Assembly (NCBI GenBank): GCA_963789515.1
Contig: CAWBKW010000009.1
Coordinates: 124,001 to 188,000 of the forward strand
Length of the DNA: 64,000 nucleotides
Direction of reading: 5' to 3'
From: JBAXEO01 sp963789515
GTDB taxonomy: Bacteria > Actinomycetota > Coriobacteriia > Anaerosomatales > JAAXUF01
The notes beneath the pieces are model-generated. The model was not told the DNA's origin and searched no databases. It saw only the letters and a list, made by a program, of their open reading frames with translations. Below, one piece after another: positions 1-8,814 of this stretch. The position numbers and the translations under genes are program-made. Within the stretch, counting starts at the first letter, position 1. Each line of letters begins with the position of its first letter.

Positions 1-1
1 G

Positions 2-70
2 ATTCCCCAGCTCAAGGCCGCCGGCGCCGAAGACATCCTCGAGATGCCGATCAGCAAGATCGTTCGGTAA
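2..70 (+). CDS. hisG: ATP phosphoribosyltransferase, C-terminal end (partial)
   Basis: Only the last 22 codons are inside the window, ending at TAA 68-70. The tail reads LKAAGAEDILEMPISKIVR, which resembles the C-terminus of HisG, where LKAAGAEDILVLPIEKM is typical. HisG catalyses the first step of histidine synthesis, joining ATP and PRPP. The assignment rests on this short tail alone, so it is probable rather than certain. Confidence 0.62.
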   Translation: MPQLKAAGAEDILEMPISKIVR

Positions 71-117
71 CCTCCCCGGCGCCCCGGCGCGAGACCACGG
101 GCCTGCTGTGGCACACT

Positions 118-882
118 GTGTCCGGGAAGCCCTGCTCGGCCGGAAGGAAGATCGCGACGTTGGGCCAGAATCTGATCAAGGACCTCTCGATCCTGGTCTT
201 CGTCTGTGTGATGGCGCTGGTCGCCAACGCGAGCGCCCTGGTGTGGGGCCCGAACATGGCATTTCTGCTCCAGAAGCGGCGGCCGCTCTCGCGTTCCATC
301 GCGTACACCATCGGGCGCGGGGTCACGCTCACGACGGCGAGCGTCATCATCGTGTGGACCCTGCTCGTGACCGACTCCGGCGTCAACGGGCTCGCCGACC
401 AGGTCACGACTCTCGCCGACAAGCCGCACCCCGTTGTCAGCATCCTTATCGGGTTGGGCATCGTTGTCGCCGCCGTAGTGGTCTACCGGCGTCCCCCGGG
501 GTTTCTTTCGGCCAAGAAGCCGGCCGTCGATGACGACGGGGCAGCGCGCGTGTGGCCCGCCTTCGTCATGGGCATCACCATCCTGTTCGCCAATATCCTG
601 GAGTTCGCTTGGCAGACGATCGGTGTCGGCACCGCGGTTGCGGGCTCCGGGCACAATCCCCTGGTCTACGGGCCGGCGGTGATCATCTGGACCACGCTGG
701 GCACCGCGACCCTGTGGGTACCGGCGCTCGCCTTCCTCCTCGCTCCCGGATGGGCCACGGAGCGGTTCGCGCGCGTCACCGAGCGGATCCCCACGATCAA
801 GCCGTGGCAGGTCGCGCTGCCCTTGGGGTTGTTCGGCTTGCTCTTCGCACTGTTCGGCATCTGGAAGGCGATGCGCGGCTGA
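118..882 (+). CDS. Polytopic membrane protein, possibly Sap/GAP-type
   Basis: A 254-residue protein with about six hydrophobic segments: roughly residues 22-45, 60-85, 105-122, 143-165, 185-210 and 230-250. A charged loop near residues 125-140 separates the two halves. The layout resembles the Sap (sulfolipid-1-addressing protein) or GAP family of small-molecule exporters, but I see no diagnostic motif. The GTG at 118 is taken as start; a TTG near 161, just before the first membrane segment, is an alternative. The gene stands alone between hisG and a bidirectional terminator. Confidence 0.6.
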   Translation: MSGKPCSAGRKIATLGQNLIKDLSILVFVCVMALVANASALVWGPNMAFLLQKRRPLSRSIAYTIGRGVTLTTASVIIVWTLLVTDSGVNGLADQVTTLADKPHPVVSILIGLGIVVAAVVVYRRPPGFLSAKKPAVDDDGAARVWPAFVMGITILFANILEFAWQTIGVGTAVAGSGHNPLVYGPAVIIWTTLGTATLWVPALAFLLAPGWATERFARVTERIPTIKPWQVALPLGLFGLLFALFGIWKAMRG

Positions 883-927
883 TCGTCAGACGGCGCCACA
901 CGCGCTACTCGTGTCGACGGGTACGCA

Positions 928-963
928 AGAGCCCCGGCGGCGCGCGCAGCCGGGGCTCTCTTC
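928..963. terminator. Bidirectional intrinsic terminator
   Basis: A perfect 11-bp stem, AGAGCCCCGGC (928-938) with GCCGGGGCTCT (949-959), encloses a 10-nt loop. It lies between the ends of two convergent genes, so it can serve both. The flanking T/A tract is short (CTT on the plus side, TTG on the minus side). Confidence 0.75.
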
Positions 964-979
964 GCACAGCAAGCGGATG

Positions 980-1555
980 CTAGTAGTTCTCGGCCAGGAG
1001 CTCGAAGTAGGCCTGCGGGTGTTTGCACGTCGGGCAGATGTCCGGCGCTTCCATGCCGGTGGACACGTAGCCGCAGTTGCGGCAGATCCACTTGTGGGGC
1101 ATCAGCCGGGAGAACACCTTGTCTCCGTCGACGTTCGCGAGCAGCCGGTTGTAGCGGTCCTCGTGGTGCGCCTCCACCTCCGCGATGTGGCGGTACGAAT
1201 CGGCGATGTCGGCGAAGCCCTCGGCGGCAGCCTCATCGGCGAAGGCGGGGTAGAGCTCGCTCCACTCCATCTTCTCCCCGGCGGCGGCGGCGGCCAGGTT
1301 CTCCGAGGTCGTGCCGATCCTGCCGGCCGGGTACGACGCGGTGATCTCGGCGTCGCCGCCCTCGAGGTACTTGAAGAAGACCTTGGCGTGCTCCTTCTCG
1401 TTGTCCGCGGTCTCCGTGAAGATCGCCGAGATCTGCTCGTAGCCCTCCTTCTTCGCCACGCTGGCGAAGTAGGTGTAGCGGTTGCGAGCCTGCGACTCAC
1501 CGGCGAAAGACTTGAGCAGGTTCAGCTCGGTCTTTGTTCCCTTGATGCTTGCCAT
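980..1555 (-). CDS. rbr: Rubrerythrin
   Basis: A 191-residue protein of the usual rubrerythrin length. The N-terminal ferritin-like domain (about 1-145) carries the diiron ligands in ESQARNRY, NEKEH and EVEAHHE contexts. A C-terminal rubredoxin-like domain (about 150-191) has the CRNCG and CPTCKH pairs that bind one iron. It reduces hydrogen peroxide in the cytoplasm of anaerobes. The ATG at 1555 follows GAAAGGAGCTGTCAG, a strong ribosome-binding site. The gene is divergent from the PadR gene, and the repeats between them could affect both. Confidence 0.95.
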   Translation of the reverse strand: MASIKGTKTELNLLKSFAGESQARNRYTYFASVAKKEGYEQISAIFTETADNEKEHAKVFFKYLEGGDAEITASYPAGRIGTTSENLAAAAAGEKMEWSELYPAFADEAAAEGFADIADSYRHIAEVEAHHEDRYNRLLANVDGDKVFSRLMPHKWICRNCGYVSTGMEAPDICPTCKHPQAYFELLAENY

Positions 1556-1640
1556 CTGACAGCTCCTTTCGGTTCTTCGGGGTCATAGCAGAGGGTATCC
1601 GTTCGCGGCCTCCGCGTAACCACCGAACACCGACGACTTG

Positions 1641-1696
1641 ACTAGTACGAACTTAGTAGTAGTATGACTCGTGACTAGTGTGAAGTTGATACTAGT
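1641..1696. promoter_or_regulatory. Three ACTAGT repeats in divergent rbr-padR intergenic region
   Basis: The palindromic hexamer ACTAGT occurs at 1641-1646, 1674-1679 and 1691-1696 in an unusually AT-rich 60-bp patch that also contains TAGTAGTAGTA (around 1654-1664). PadR-family repressors commonly bind dyad sites in their own promoters, so this is a candidate auto-operator. The site assignment is inferred from position and repetition. Confidence 0.5.
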
Positions 1697-1735
1697 GAAC
1701 GGACCGCGTGCAGTCCTGAACGAAGGGAGGTGGCC

Positions 1736-2104
1736 ATGGACCCAGCTGCTGACACCACGCTGAAGAAGTTCCAAAAGGAGCTGAACGGCGGCACCGTCTC
1801 ACTCGTACTCTTGGCCATACTCGACCGCTCGGCCGAGCCGCTCTACGGCTACCAGATCGCGAAGAGCATCGAGGGCGCCTGGAGCGAGGGAGTCCCGGTG
1901 AAGCAGGGGACGCTCTATCCGGTCCTCAGGTCCATGGAGGAGAACGGGCTGCTTCAGAGCCGAGTGGAGCCCAGCGTCTCGGGGCCGCCTCGGAAGTACT
2001 ACTCGATCACCGAGCGCGGGCGATCTGCGCTCGGGGAATGGAAGGTGGCGTGGGAACGCACGCGCTCCTTCGTCGATGCGACACTGGAGGGGAACGTTGT
2101 CTAA
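1736..2104 (+). CDS. PadR-family transcriptional regulator
   Basis: A 122-residue winged-helix protein. The PadR core is visible as LLAILDRSAEPLYGYQIAK, followed by GTLYPVLRSMEENGLL (recognition helix region) and PRKYYSITERGRSAL (wing). The ATG at 1736 is chosen over the GTG at 1730 because AGGGAGG lies six bases before it. It heads an operon with the HAAS-domain protein (overlapping) and a lipoprotein. PadR/HAAS pairs usually respond to cell-envelope stress; the effector here is unknown. Confidence 0.92.
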   Translation: MDPAADTTLKKFQKELNGGTVSLVLLAILDRSAEPLYGYQIAKSIEGAWSEGVPVKQGTLYPVLRSMEENGLLQSRVEPSVSGPPRKYYSITERGRSALGEWKVAWERTRSFVDATLEGNVV

Positions 2105-3044
2105 CACGGTCGAGGGATACCTCGCTGAACTCAGAACGGCGCTTGCCGGTGCGGACCCTGCGCTCGTGCAGGACGCGCTCTACGACGCCGAGGACTACCT
2201 GCGCAACGCCGTGGCCGAGGGTGACGGAAGCCCCGAGGCGCTCGAAGCCGCCATCGAGGCGTACGGAACACCTGAAGAGATAGCCACCGCGTATCGGGAG
2301 AGCGAGTTGACCGTCGCGGCTGCGCTCCGCAGGCCTGCGGCGTCGGCGCCTCGCAGCAAGGTGGGACGCTCGCCGGTCGGGAGGTTCTTCGCAGTCGTGC
2401 TCGACCCGTCGGCCTATGGCGCGCTCTTCTACGCGCTGCTCGCGCTCGCGACCGGGATCATCTACTTCACCATCGTGGTGACCGGGCTGTCGCTGACGTT
2501 CGGGCTCGCCATCCTCATCATCGGGCTTCCCTTCGCGCTGGTGTTCCTCGCAGTCGTGCGCGCGATCTCGCTGGCGGAGGGCCGCATCGTCGAGGGGCTT
2601 CTCGGCGTGCGCATGCCGAGAAGGCCGCGGACGCTGGGCGTACAGGGCAACCTGTGGACCCGCATCAAGTCGTGGCTCGCCGACTACCGCACCTGGACGA
2701 CGATGCTCTACATGGTGCTGCAGCTGCCGCTCGGCATCATCTACTTCACGATCATCGTGACTGCTCTGACCCTGTCGGCGGCGGTGACGGCGTTGCCGAT
2801 CGTGCAAGTCGTCATCGGTCAGCCGATCATCCGGGACTTCGACTACGGCTATCTGATTCAGCCGTGGGCGATGCCGCTGGTGATGGCGTTGGGGATCCTC
2901 GGCTTCTTCGTGACGCTCTGGATCGCGAAGGGCATCGGGTTCGCGCACGGGCACTGGGCCAAGACGATGCTGGTAGGCCGCTTCGAAGGTGCCGGTGCAC
3001 CGGATGCGTCGGCTGTCGTAGCCGGCCAGGAGGTGACGGCGTGA
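2098..3044 (+). CDS. HAAS-domain (DUF1700-like) membrane sensor protein
   Basis: A TTG at 2098, seven bases after GGAGGGG, is the best start; it overlaps the padR stop. The N-terminus (1-65) is a HAAS-type helical domain (TVEGYLAELRTAL, DAEDYLRNAVAEG, YGTPEEIATAY). Four hydrophobic segments follow in two pairs, each carrying IIYFTI(V/I)VT, like the putative sensor domain found before actinobacterial histidine kinases, but no kinase follows. It probably senses the envelope together with PadR. It overlaps the next gene by ATGA. Confidence 0.82.
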
Positions 3045-3824
3045 TGAGCAAGAGGACTCTGGTCGCGCTGGCGGCCGTGGCGGTGCTCGGCACGGTGCTG
3101 TTCTCGGCAGGGTGCGTGAGGGTTCCGCTGACCGGGTCGCAGAAGGTGTTCGGAGGCGAACCGGGTACGAGCAGCACCGAGACGACCTCGGCTCCGCTCG
3201 GTGGGGCGACGCGCGTCAACGCCACGATCCGCATGGGGGTCGGGGAGCTGCTGGTGTCGAGCGTCCCGAGCAGCACGGCGGTGTTCACGGCGGACTTCAC
3301 GTACAACCCGCGCAGCTGGAAGCCGGAGGTCGCCTACCACGTGAGGCCGGCGGACCCCGGCCCGATCGGCGTGCTGTACGTGGGTCAGCCGGAAGCCGGA
3401 GGCGCCACGAAGTGGGGCCAGGCCGAGAACTCGTGGGACCTCGCGCTGGCAAGAGGAGTCCCCACCAGACCTCTCGCTCAAGGTGGGCGTCGGCGAGGCC
3501 ACCGTGGACCTTGAGGATGTCGACGTGCGCTCCATCGAAGTCGTCACCGGTGTCGGCGAGACCAAGTTGGACCTCAGCGGTCCGCGCTCCAGCGACGTCT
3601 CGGGCACGATCACGTCGGGCGTCGGTGCGACGACCGTTCGGCTGCCGCGGGACGTAGGTGTGCAGATCACCGTTAGTGGCAGCGGCCTGGGCAAAGTATC
3701 GAGCGAGGACTTCACCCGTACCGGCAACGTGCTGACCAACAAGGCGTGGAGCCAGCCGGGACCCAAGATCACGCTTAAGGTCGTGCGCGGAGTGGGCGAT
3801 ATCACGTTCGAGTTGGTTCAGTAG
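3043..3824 (+). CDS. Lipoprotein with toast-rack/adhesin-like beta domain (frame broken near 3460)
   Basis: The N-terminus is a lipoprotein signal peptide (MSKRTLVALAAVAVLG, lipobox FSAGC). The rest is beta-rich, with repeated GVGE segments (GVGELLVSS, KVGVGEATVDL, TGVGETKLDL, SGVGATTV) typical of toast-rack or DUF4097-like domains. The frame shifts by one near 3455-3475, between GVPT and DLSLKVGVGE, consistent with one surplus base. The product should be anchored outside the membrane. It is third in the padR operon, a common place for envelope adhesin-like proteins. Confidence 0.75.
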
Positions 3825-3915
3825 GGGCGGCCAGGTCGCAGAGAGCCGGGACGCGGTGCTGGCGGTGGTATGGTCGAAAGGCACCGCTGAGCCGACGTGA
3901 GAGAGGGCCGACCGG

Positions 3916-5097
3916 ATGACAGCCGAAGACACGCGAGCGACACCGGGACGCGAGCTCGGCGCCGATCTGGACCGGCTGCGTTCGCTCACGTGCATCAAGT
4001 GGTCGCGCTACGACGATGACGTGATTCCCGCGTGGGTTGCCGACATGGACCTCGCCCCCGCGCCCGTCGCCGTCGAGGCGGTGCGCGCGCTCGCGGACTG
4101 CGGCGACTTCGGCTACAACTTCGCCGCGGCGGCCCGGCTGCCGGAGGTGTTCTCGGCGTGGCAGGAGCACCATCACGGCTGGCGGCCTGACCCCGAGAGG
4201 GTCCGGGTGTTCTGCGACGTCATGCAGGCGGTCGAGACCGCCGTTTGGCTGCACACCGAGCCCGGTGATGGCGTCGTGCTGTTCACGCCGGTCTACTTCC
4301 CGTTCTTCCCGGCGGTGACGTCGACGGGCCGGCGCATCGTCGACTGTCCGCTCGATCCGGACGGCTGGCGCCTGGACCCCGAACTGCTCGCGTCGGTCAT
4401 CGACCCGACCACACGGGCGATCCTGCTGTGCAATCCGCATAACCCCACCGGCCGGGTCTTCGACGCCGAGGAACTCAGCGCGATCGCCGAGGTCGCCGAG
4501 CGCCACGACCTGCTCGTGATCAGCGACGAGATCTGGGGCGACCTGACGCACCCGGGAGCCACGCACATCCCGATCGCTTCGCTCGGCGAGGACATCGCGG
4601 CGCGGACCGTGACGATCTCGGCGGCGAGCAAGGCGTTCAACATCGCCGGACTACACTGCGCGGTCGCCCACCTCGGGCACGCCGGAGTGGCCGACGGACT
4701 GGCCGCGCTGCCGCGGCACCTCCTCGGCGCGGTAGGCTCGCCCGGGGCCGAGGCGACGCTCGCGGCATGGACTGCGGGGGAGCCGTGGCTCGGCACTGTG
4801 CGCGCGCACCTCACCGCGCAGCGCGACCATCTCGCGGCTCGGCTCGCAGAGGAGCTGCCGGCCGTGGGCTTCGCGGTGCCCGAGGCGACGTACTTGGCGT
4901 GGCTGGACTTCCGAGCGCTCGGACTGGGGGATCGGCCCGAGGAGCTGATACTCGAGCGCGGACGGGTGGCACTGTCGGCAGGCCTCGATTTCGGGGCCGA
5001 GGGAGCGGGTTTCGCGCGGCTGAACTTCGCGACCTCGCGCGAGATTCTCGACGAGATCGTCGACCGGATCGTGCTCGCGGTGCGTGATACGGAGTGA
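3916..5097 (+). CDS. patB: PatB/MalY-type PLP-dependent cystathionine beta-lyase
   Basis: A 393-residue fold-type I PLP enzyme. Family marks include IPAWVADMD near the N-terminus, NPHNPTGRVF, ISDEIWGDL and the PLP-lysine context SAASKAFNIAG (about residue 239). Such enzymes cleave cystathionine to homocysteine, pyruvate and ammonia; some act as aminotransferases, so substrate is inferred. The ATG at 3916 follows GAGAGAGGGCCGACCGG. It overlaps the following ATPase start by GTGA, indicating translational coupling. Confidence 0.88.
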   Translation: MTAEDTRATPGRELGADLDRLRSLTCIKWSRYDDDVIPAWVADMDLAPAPVAVEAVRALADCGDFGYNFAAAARLPEVFSAWQEHHHGWRPDPERVRVFCDVMQAVETAVWLHTEPGDGVVLFTPVYFPFFPAVTSTGRRIVDCPLDPDGWRLDPELLASVIDPTTRAILLCNPHNPTGRVFDAEELSAIAEVAERHDLLVISDEIWGDLTHPGATHIPIASLGEDIAARTVTISAASKAFNIAGLHCAVAHLGHAGVADGLAALPRHLLGAVGSPGAEATLAAWTAGEPWLGTVRAHLTAQRDHLAARLAEELPAVGFAVPEATYLAWLDFRALGLGDRPEELILERGRVALSAGLDFGAEGAGFARLNFATSREILDEIVDRIVLAVRDTE

Positions 5098-7094
5098 CGG
5101 GTCACGGCGAAGACGCGACCCATGTGGGGCAGGATCACTCGGCACACCAAGGTGGCCGCCACGAAGGACACTCGGTAGCCGACTTCCGCCGTCGCTTCTG
5201 GATCAGCCTCGCCGTAACGGTCCCGGTCCTTCTCATATCGCCTGGGTTACCGTTCGTTCCCGGCGGACGCATAGTGAACGTCCCTGGGGCGGACTGGATA
5301 CTGCTCGGGCTCTCCACCTTCCTCTACATCTACGGCGGGATGCCGTTCCTCAAGGGGTTCGTTCGCGAGCTGCACGACCGCAGGCCCGGCATGATGACGC
5401 TCGTCGCGGTCGCCATCAGCGTCGCCTACTTCTACAGTGCGGCGACGGTCTTCGGTCTCGAGGGCATGCCGTTCTTCTGGGAGCTCGCCACCCTCATCGA
5501 CATCATGCTGCTCGGCCACTGGGTGGAGATGCGGTCCGTCGGCGAGGCGTCGAAGGCACTGGAGTCGCTCGCCGAGCTCATGCCTTCGGTGGCTCATCGA
5601 CGGAACCCCGACGGCAGCCTCTCGGACGTCCCGCTCGCCGAGCTGCAACTCGGCGACGTCGTCCTTGTCAGACCCGGCGAGAAGGTACCCGCCGATGGCG
5701 ATGTGCTTGAAGGATCCTCCGCGGTCGACGAGTCGATGCTCACGGGCGAGTCGGTCCCCGTGTCGAAATCGGGCGGAGATCAAGTGATCGGTGGTGCGGT
5801 GAATGGAGAGGGCTCCTTGGTCGTCTCGGTGTCGAGGACCGGCGCGGACTCCTTTCTGTCCCAAGTCATCGACCTGGTGCGTGAGGCGCAGGAGTCGAAG
5901 TCCAAGACTCAGGACCTGGCCGACCGCGCGGCCATGTGGTTGACGTTCGTGGCGCTCGGCGGCGGCGCCCTGACGTTCGCGGTGTGGCTGGTGCTCGGAG
6001 AACCGCTCTCCTACGCGATGGAGCGAGCGGTCACGGTCATGGTCATCGCGTGCCCGCATGCCCTGGGGCTGGCCATCCCGCTGGTTGTCGCGGTCTCCAC
6101 CGCACTTGGGGCACGCAATGGACTGCTTGTCCGCAATCGGATGGCCTTCGAGAACGCGCGGCTGATAGACGCGGTCATCTTCGACAAGACCGGCACGCTG
6201 ACGCTGGGCCGATTCGGTGTCGAGGAGGTCGTTTCATTCTCGGACCTGGCCGAGGACGAGATCGTGTCGTTGGCAGGCTCGATCGAGGAGCTGTCAGAGC
6301 ACCCGATTGCGCGAGCCATCGCCGACGCTGCGCCATCGAAGGCCCAAGTCGAGGAGTTCGCAGCCATTCCCGGCAAGGGCGCACGCGGCAGAGTGGAGGG
6401 GCGAGACATCGCCGTTGTGAGTCCGGGCTATCTCAGCGATGCCGAGATCGCCGCGCCCGATGCGGCGGCCGCGCTCTCCGCCGGCGGCAGAACCGTCGTC
6501 TTCGTGTTGCGCGACAACGAGCTCGTGGGAGCGATCGCGCTGTCCGACATCATCAGGCCCGAGTCGTTCGCCGCTATCAGGCAGCTCAAGGAAATGGGCA
6601 TCGAGACCATCATGCTCACCGGCGACAATGCCGTGGCGGCCGAGAGGGTGGCAAAGGAACTCGGAATCGATCGGTACTTCGCGGAAGTGCTTCCCGCCGA
6701 GAAGGCAGAGACGGTTCAGCTCGTTCGATCCGAAGGCAAGGTAGTGGCCATGGTCGGGGATGGCGTGAACGACGCGCCGGCGCTCGCCTCGGCAGATGTC
6801 GGCATCGCCATCGGCGCAGGCACCGACGTGGCCGTGGCAACCGCCGACGTGGTACTCGTGCGAAGCAATCCGGGGGACATACCGATGGCCATCGCGCTGG
6901 CGCGTGCCACCTATCGCAAGATGGTGCAGAACCTCGCTTGGGCCACCGGATACAACGTCATCGCGATTCCTCTGGCGGCGGGCGTTCTTGCCGGAGCCGG
7001 GATACTGCTGAGCCCGGCGGTCGGCGGGCTGCTCATGTCGGTCTCCACCGTCGTCGTGGCAGTCAACGCCAGACTGCTGCGGGTCAGGGCATAG
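5094..7094 (+). CDS. copB: Copper/heavy-metal P-type ATPase (CopB type, CPH motif)
   Basis: A 666-residue P1B ATPase. Visible motifs are TGES (actuator, about residue 219), ACPHALGLAIPL (membrane metal site, about 320), DKTGTLT (phosphorylated Asp, about 362), SEHPIA and GDGVNDAPAL (about 555). The CPH triad instead of CPC is the signature of CopB-type pumps, often linked to Cu(II) or Ag export. The short N-terminus is histidine-rich (HGEDATHVGQDHSAHQG) and there is no CxxC HMA domain. The GTG start overlaps patB. Confidence 0.93.
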   Translation: MTGHGEDATHVGQDHSAHQGGRHEGHSVADFRRRFWISLAVTVPVLLISPGLPFVPGGRIVNVPGADWILLGLSTFLYIYGGMPFLKGFVRELHDRRPGMMTLVAVAISVAYFYSAATVFGLEGMPFFWELATLIDIMLLGHWVEMRSVGEASKALESLAELMPSVAHRRNPDGSLSDVPLAELQLGDVVLVRPGEKVPADGDVLEGSSAVDESMLTGESVPVSKSGGDQVIGGAVNGEGSLVVSVSRTGADSFLSQVIDLVREAQESKSKTQDLADRAAMWLTFVALGGGALTFAVWLVLGEPLSYAMERAVTVMVIACPHALGLAIPLVVAVSTALGARNGLLVRNRMAFENARLIDAVIFDKTGTLTLGRFGVEEVVSFSDLAEDEIVSLAGSIEELSEHPIARAIADAAPSKAQVEEFAAIPGKGARGRVEGRDIAVVSPGYLSDAEIAAPDAAAALSAGGRTVVFVLRDNELVGAIALSDIIRPESFAAIRQLKEMGIETIMLTGDNAVAAERVAKELGIDRYFAEVLPAEKAETVQLVRSEGKVVAMVGDGVNDAPALASADVGIAIGAGTDVAVATADVVLVRSNPGDIPMAIALARATYRKMVQNLAWATGYNVIAIPLAAGVLAGAGILLSPAVGGLLMSVSTVVVAVNARLLRVRA

Positions 7095-7129
7095 GCGACT
7101 CGTCGGCGCATCGCGGGGCGTCGCCGCCC

Positions 7130-7996
7130 CTAGTTCACCGTCCGCCACACCCCGGCATGGTCGACCACCGAGAACTCGAGCAGCTCTCGGCTTAGCAAGT
7201 CGCCCAAGTAGCCCTTCACGGTGGTGACCGCGAGCCAGTACTGCGCGGGGTTGTCCGAAAGGCCGCGCTCCTCCGAGACGGCCGCGATGCACTCCTCGGT
7301 GGTATGCGGGACGATCAGCATCTCGAGGATGCCCGCCTCGATGGCCCTGATCTGCGCCAGGTGGAAGTCGATGTCCTTCTCGGCGGTCTCGCGGTCGACA
7401 AGGCAGCCGTGGCCGGGGACAAGCCAGTCGAAGTCGACGGCTCGCAGGGACTTCAGTGAGGCGGCCACCATGTCGGGATCGATCGCGTAGGGCAGGGGAT
7501 GGCGCGCCCAGAGCGCCTCGAGGTAGAGGGCGTCGCCCGTGAACAGCACCTTGTCGGCGGTGAGGAAACCCGTGTGGCCGAGTGTGTGGCCCGGCAGGCT
7601 GACCGGGGTCGCGCGCTGGTCACGCCACTTCTCGACCAGGGCGTCCACGCGGCAGGGAGTGCCTCGGAAGAGCTTGCTCACCAGGACGTCGCTGGGCTTC
7701 GCCCACGAGAACATGCCGCGGATGTTGATGTCCGGGTTCTCGACCAGCGCCGCATCGTCACGCGCGGCCACGACGGTTGCACCCCGCTTGCGCAGGTAGG
7801 CGCCGCACGCGAAGTGGTCGGCGTGGCCATGCGTGATGGCGAGCCGGTCCGCCGAGACGAACTCGTAGACTGACTCGTCGGGGCCGGTATCGATGACCAG
7901 CCCGTCCACGTACCCGGAGTTGGTCAGCCCGGGAACGTAGAGCGTCGATCCTGCTATGGGGATGGCGCCATCGGGGGCACCGGGAAAGCGCTTCAT
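7130..7996 (-). CDS. Metallo-beta-lactamase-fold hydrolase
   Basis: About 288 residues. The zinc-binding motif THGHADH lies at residues 55-61, with further likely ligands in LPGHTLGHTG, FTGDALY and VPGHG. The fold fits glyoxalase II-like or related hydrolases; the substrate cannot be read from sequence. The ATG at 7996 is preceded by GAGGTGACGCGAGCC. A C-terminal segment of about 80 residues follows the catalytic fold and looks helical (TTEECIAAVSEERGL). It lies in tandem with a second, distinct member. Confidence 0.85.
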   Translation of the reverse strand: MKRFPGAPDGAIPIAGSTLYVPGLTNSGYVDGLVIDTGPDESVYEFVSADRLAITHGHADHFACGAYLRKRGATVVAARDDAALVENPDINIRGMFSWAKPSDVLVSKLFRGTPCRVDALVEKWRDQRATPVSLPGHTLGHTGFLTADKVLFTGDALYLEALWARHPLPYAIDPDMVAASLKSLRAVDFDWLVPGHGCLVDRETAEKDIDFHLAQIRAIEAGILEMLIVPHTTEECIAAVSEERGLSDNPAQYWLAVTTVKGYLGDLLSRELLEFSVVDHAGVWRTVN

Positions 7997-8040
7997 GGCT
8001 CGCGTCACCTCGGAGGAGAGTATGACACGCTGCGCGGATG

Positions 8041-8769
8041 CTAGAGCTGGGTCTGCTCCGCGGTCTGGAGGGGTTCGCGCCGAGCGACGATCCGCTCGAG
8101 GACCGGCCGGAGATCCTCGCCGGTGATGACGCTGCCGTGAGCGGGGTAGATGGTCGTGGCGCCGGCATCGAGCAGGACTCTCCAACTCGCCAGGACCTCA
8201 TCGATGTCGAGCGCCATGTTGGGCATCTCAGGCCGGGTGAGATGAGGGATGCGGCGGCCCTGCACGGCGTCGCCGACGAAGGCCGTGCCGTCGTCGAGGA
8301 GCAGTGAGATGTCGCCCGTGCTGTGACCGGGCGTGTAGATGATGCGTCCGGGAAGTCCGTACTCGTCGAGCCGCGCTCCGTCGTCGAGCGCGATGACCGT
8401 GCCGACTCCGCGCAGCCCGAGACGGGGCAGAGACGTGCGGGCGAGGAACTCATAGAACTTGGAGTAGGGGTTGAGCCCCGGTGAGATCAGGACGCCACCG
8501 GTCGCGACCGTCCTGGCGTGCTCGGGGTGCGCGATGATCTCGAACCCGGGCACCTCATCGAGAATCTCAGGAAGGCCGCCGAAGTGGTCGGCGTGCCCGT
8601 GCGTGACGATCGCGAGCTTGAGTTCGCCGGGGTCGCGCCCGATGTCGCGGATCCTTCGGAGAATCGAGCGGCCATGACCCACCATGCCGGCATCTACCAA
8701 GTAGAGCCCCTCGTCGGTCTCGATGAGGTGGCTGTAGGCGGCGACGCTCTGGATGCGGTGGATTCTCAT
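8041..8769 (-). CDS. Metallo-beta-lactamase-fold hydrolase
   Basis: A 242-residue single-domain protein. THGHADH at residues 56-62 and YTPGHSTGDI, FVGDAVQG and YPAHGSVI supply the di-zinc ligands. It is shorter than its neighbour and not a close copy of it. Both genes run on the minus strand, about 45 bases apart, and may be co-transcribed. Substrate is unknown. Confidence 0.87.
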   Translation of the reverse strand: MRIHRIQSVAAYSHLIETDEGLYLVDAGMVGHGRSILRRIRDIGRDPGELKLAIVTHGHADHFGGLPEILDEVPGFEIIAHPEHARTVATGGVLISPGLNPYSKFYEFLARTSLPRLGLRGVGTVIALDDGARLDEYGLPGRIIYTPGHSTGDISLLLDDGTAFVGDAVQGRRIPHLTRPEMPNMALDIDEVLASWRVLLDAGATTIYPAHGSVITGEDLRPVLERIVARREPLQTAEQTQL

Positions 8770-8814
8770 GTCCCGCTGGGAGCAACGCCTGTGCCGACGG
8801 GCGACGGCGTCGGC

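Noticed and set aside
2007..2954. Long minus-strand open frame opposite the HAAS-domain gene
   Set aside because: Arg/His/Asp-rich composition typical of antisense shadow frames in high-GC DNA; no family resemblance, and the opposite strand is clearly coding.
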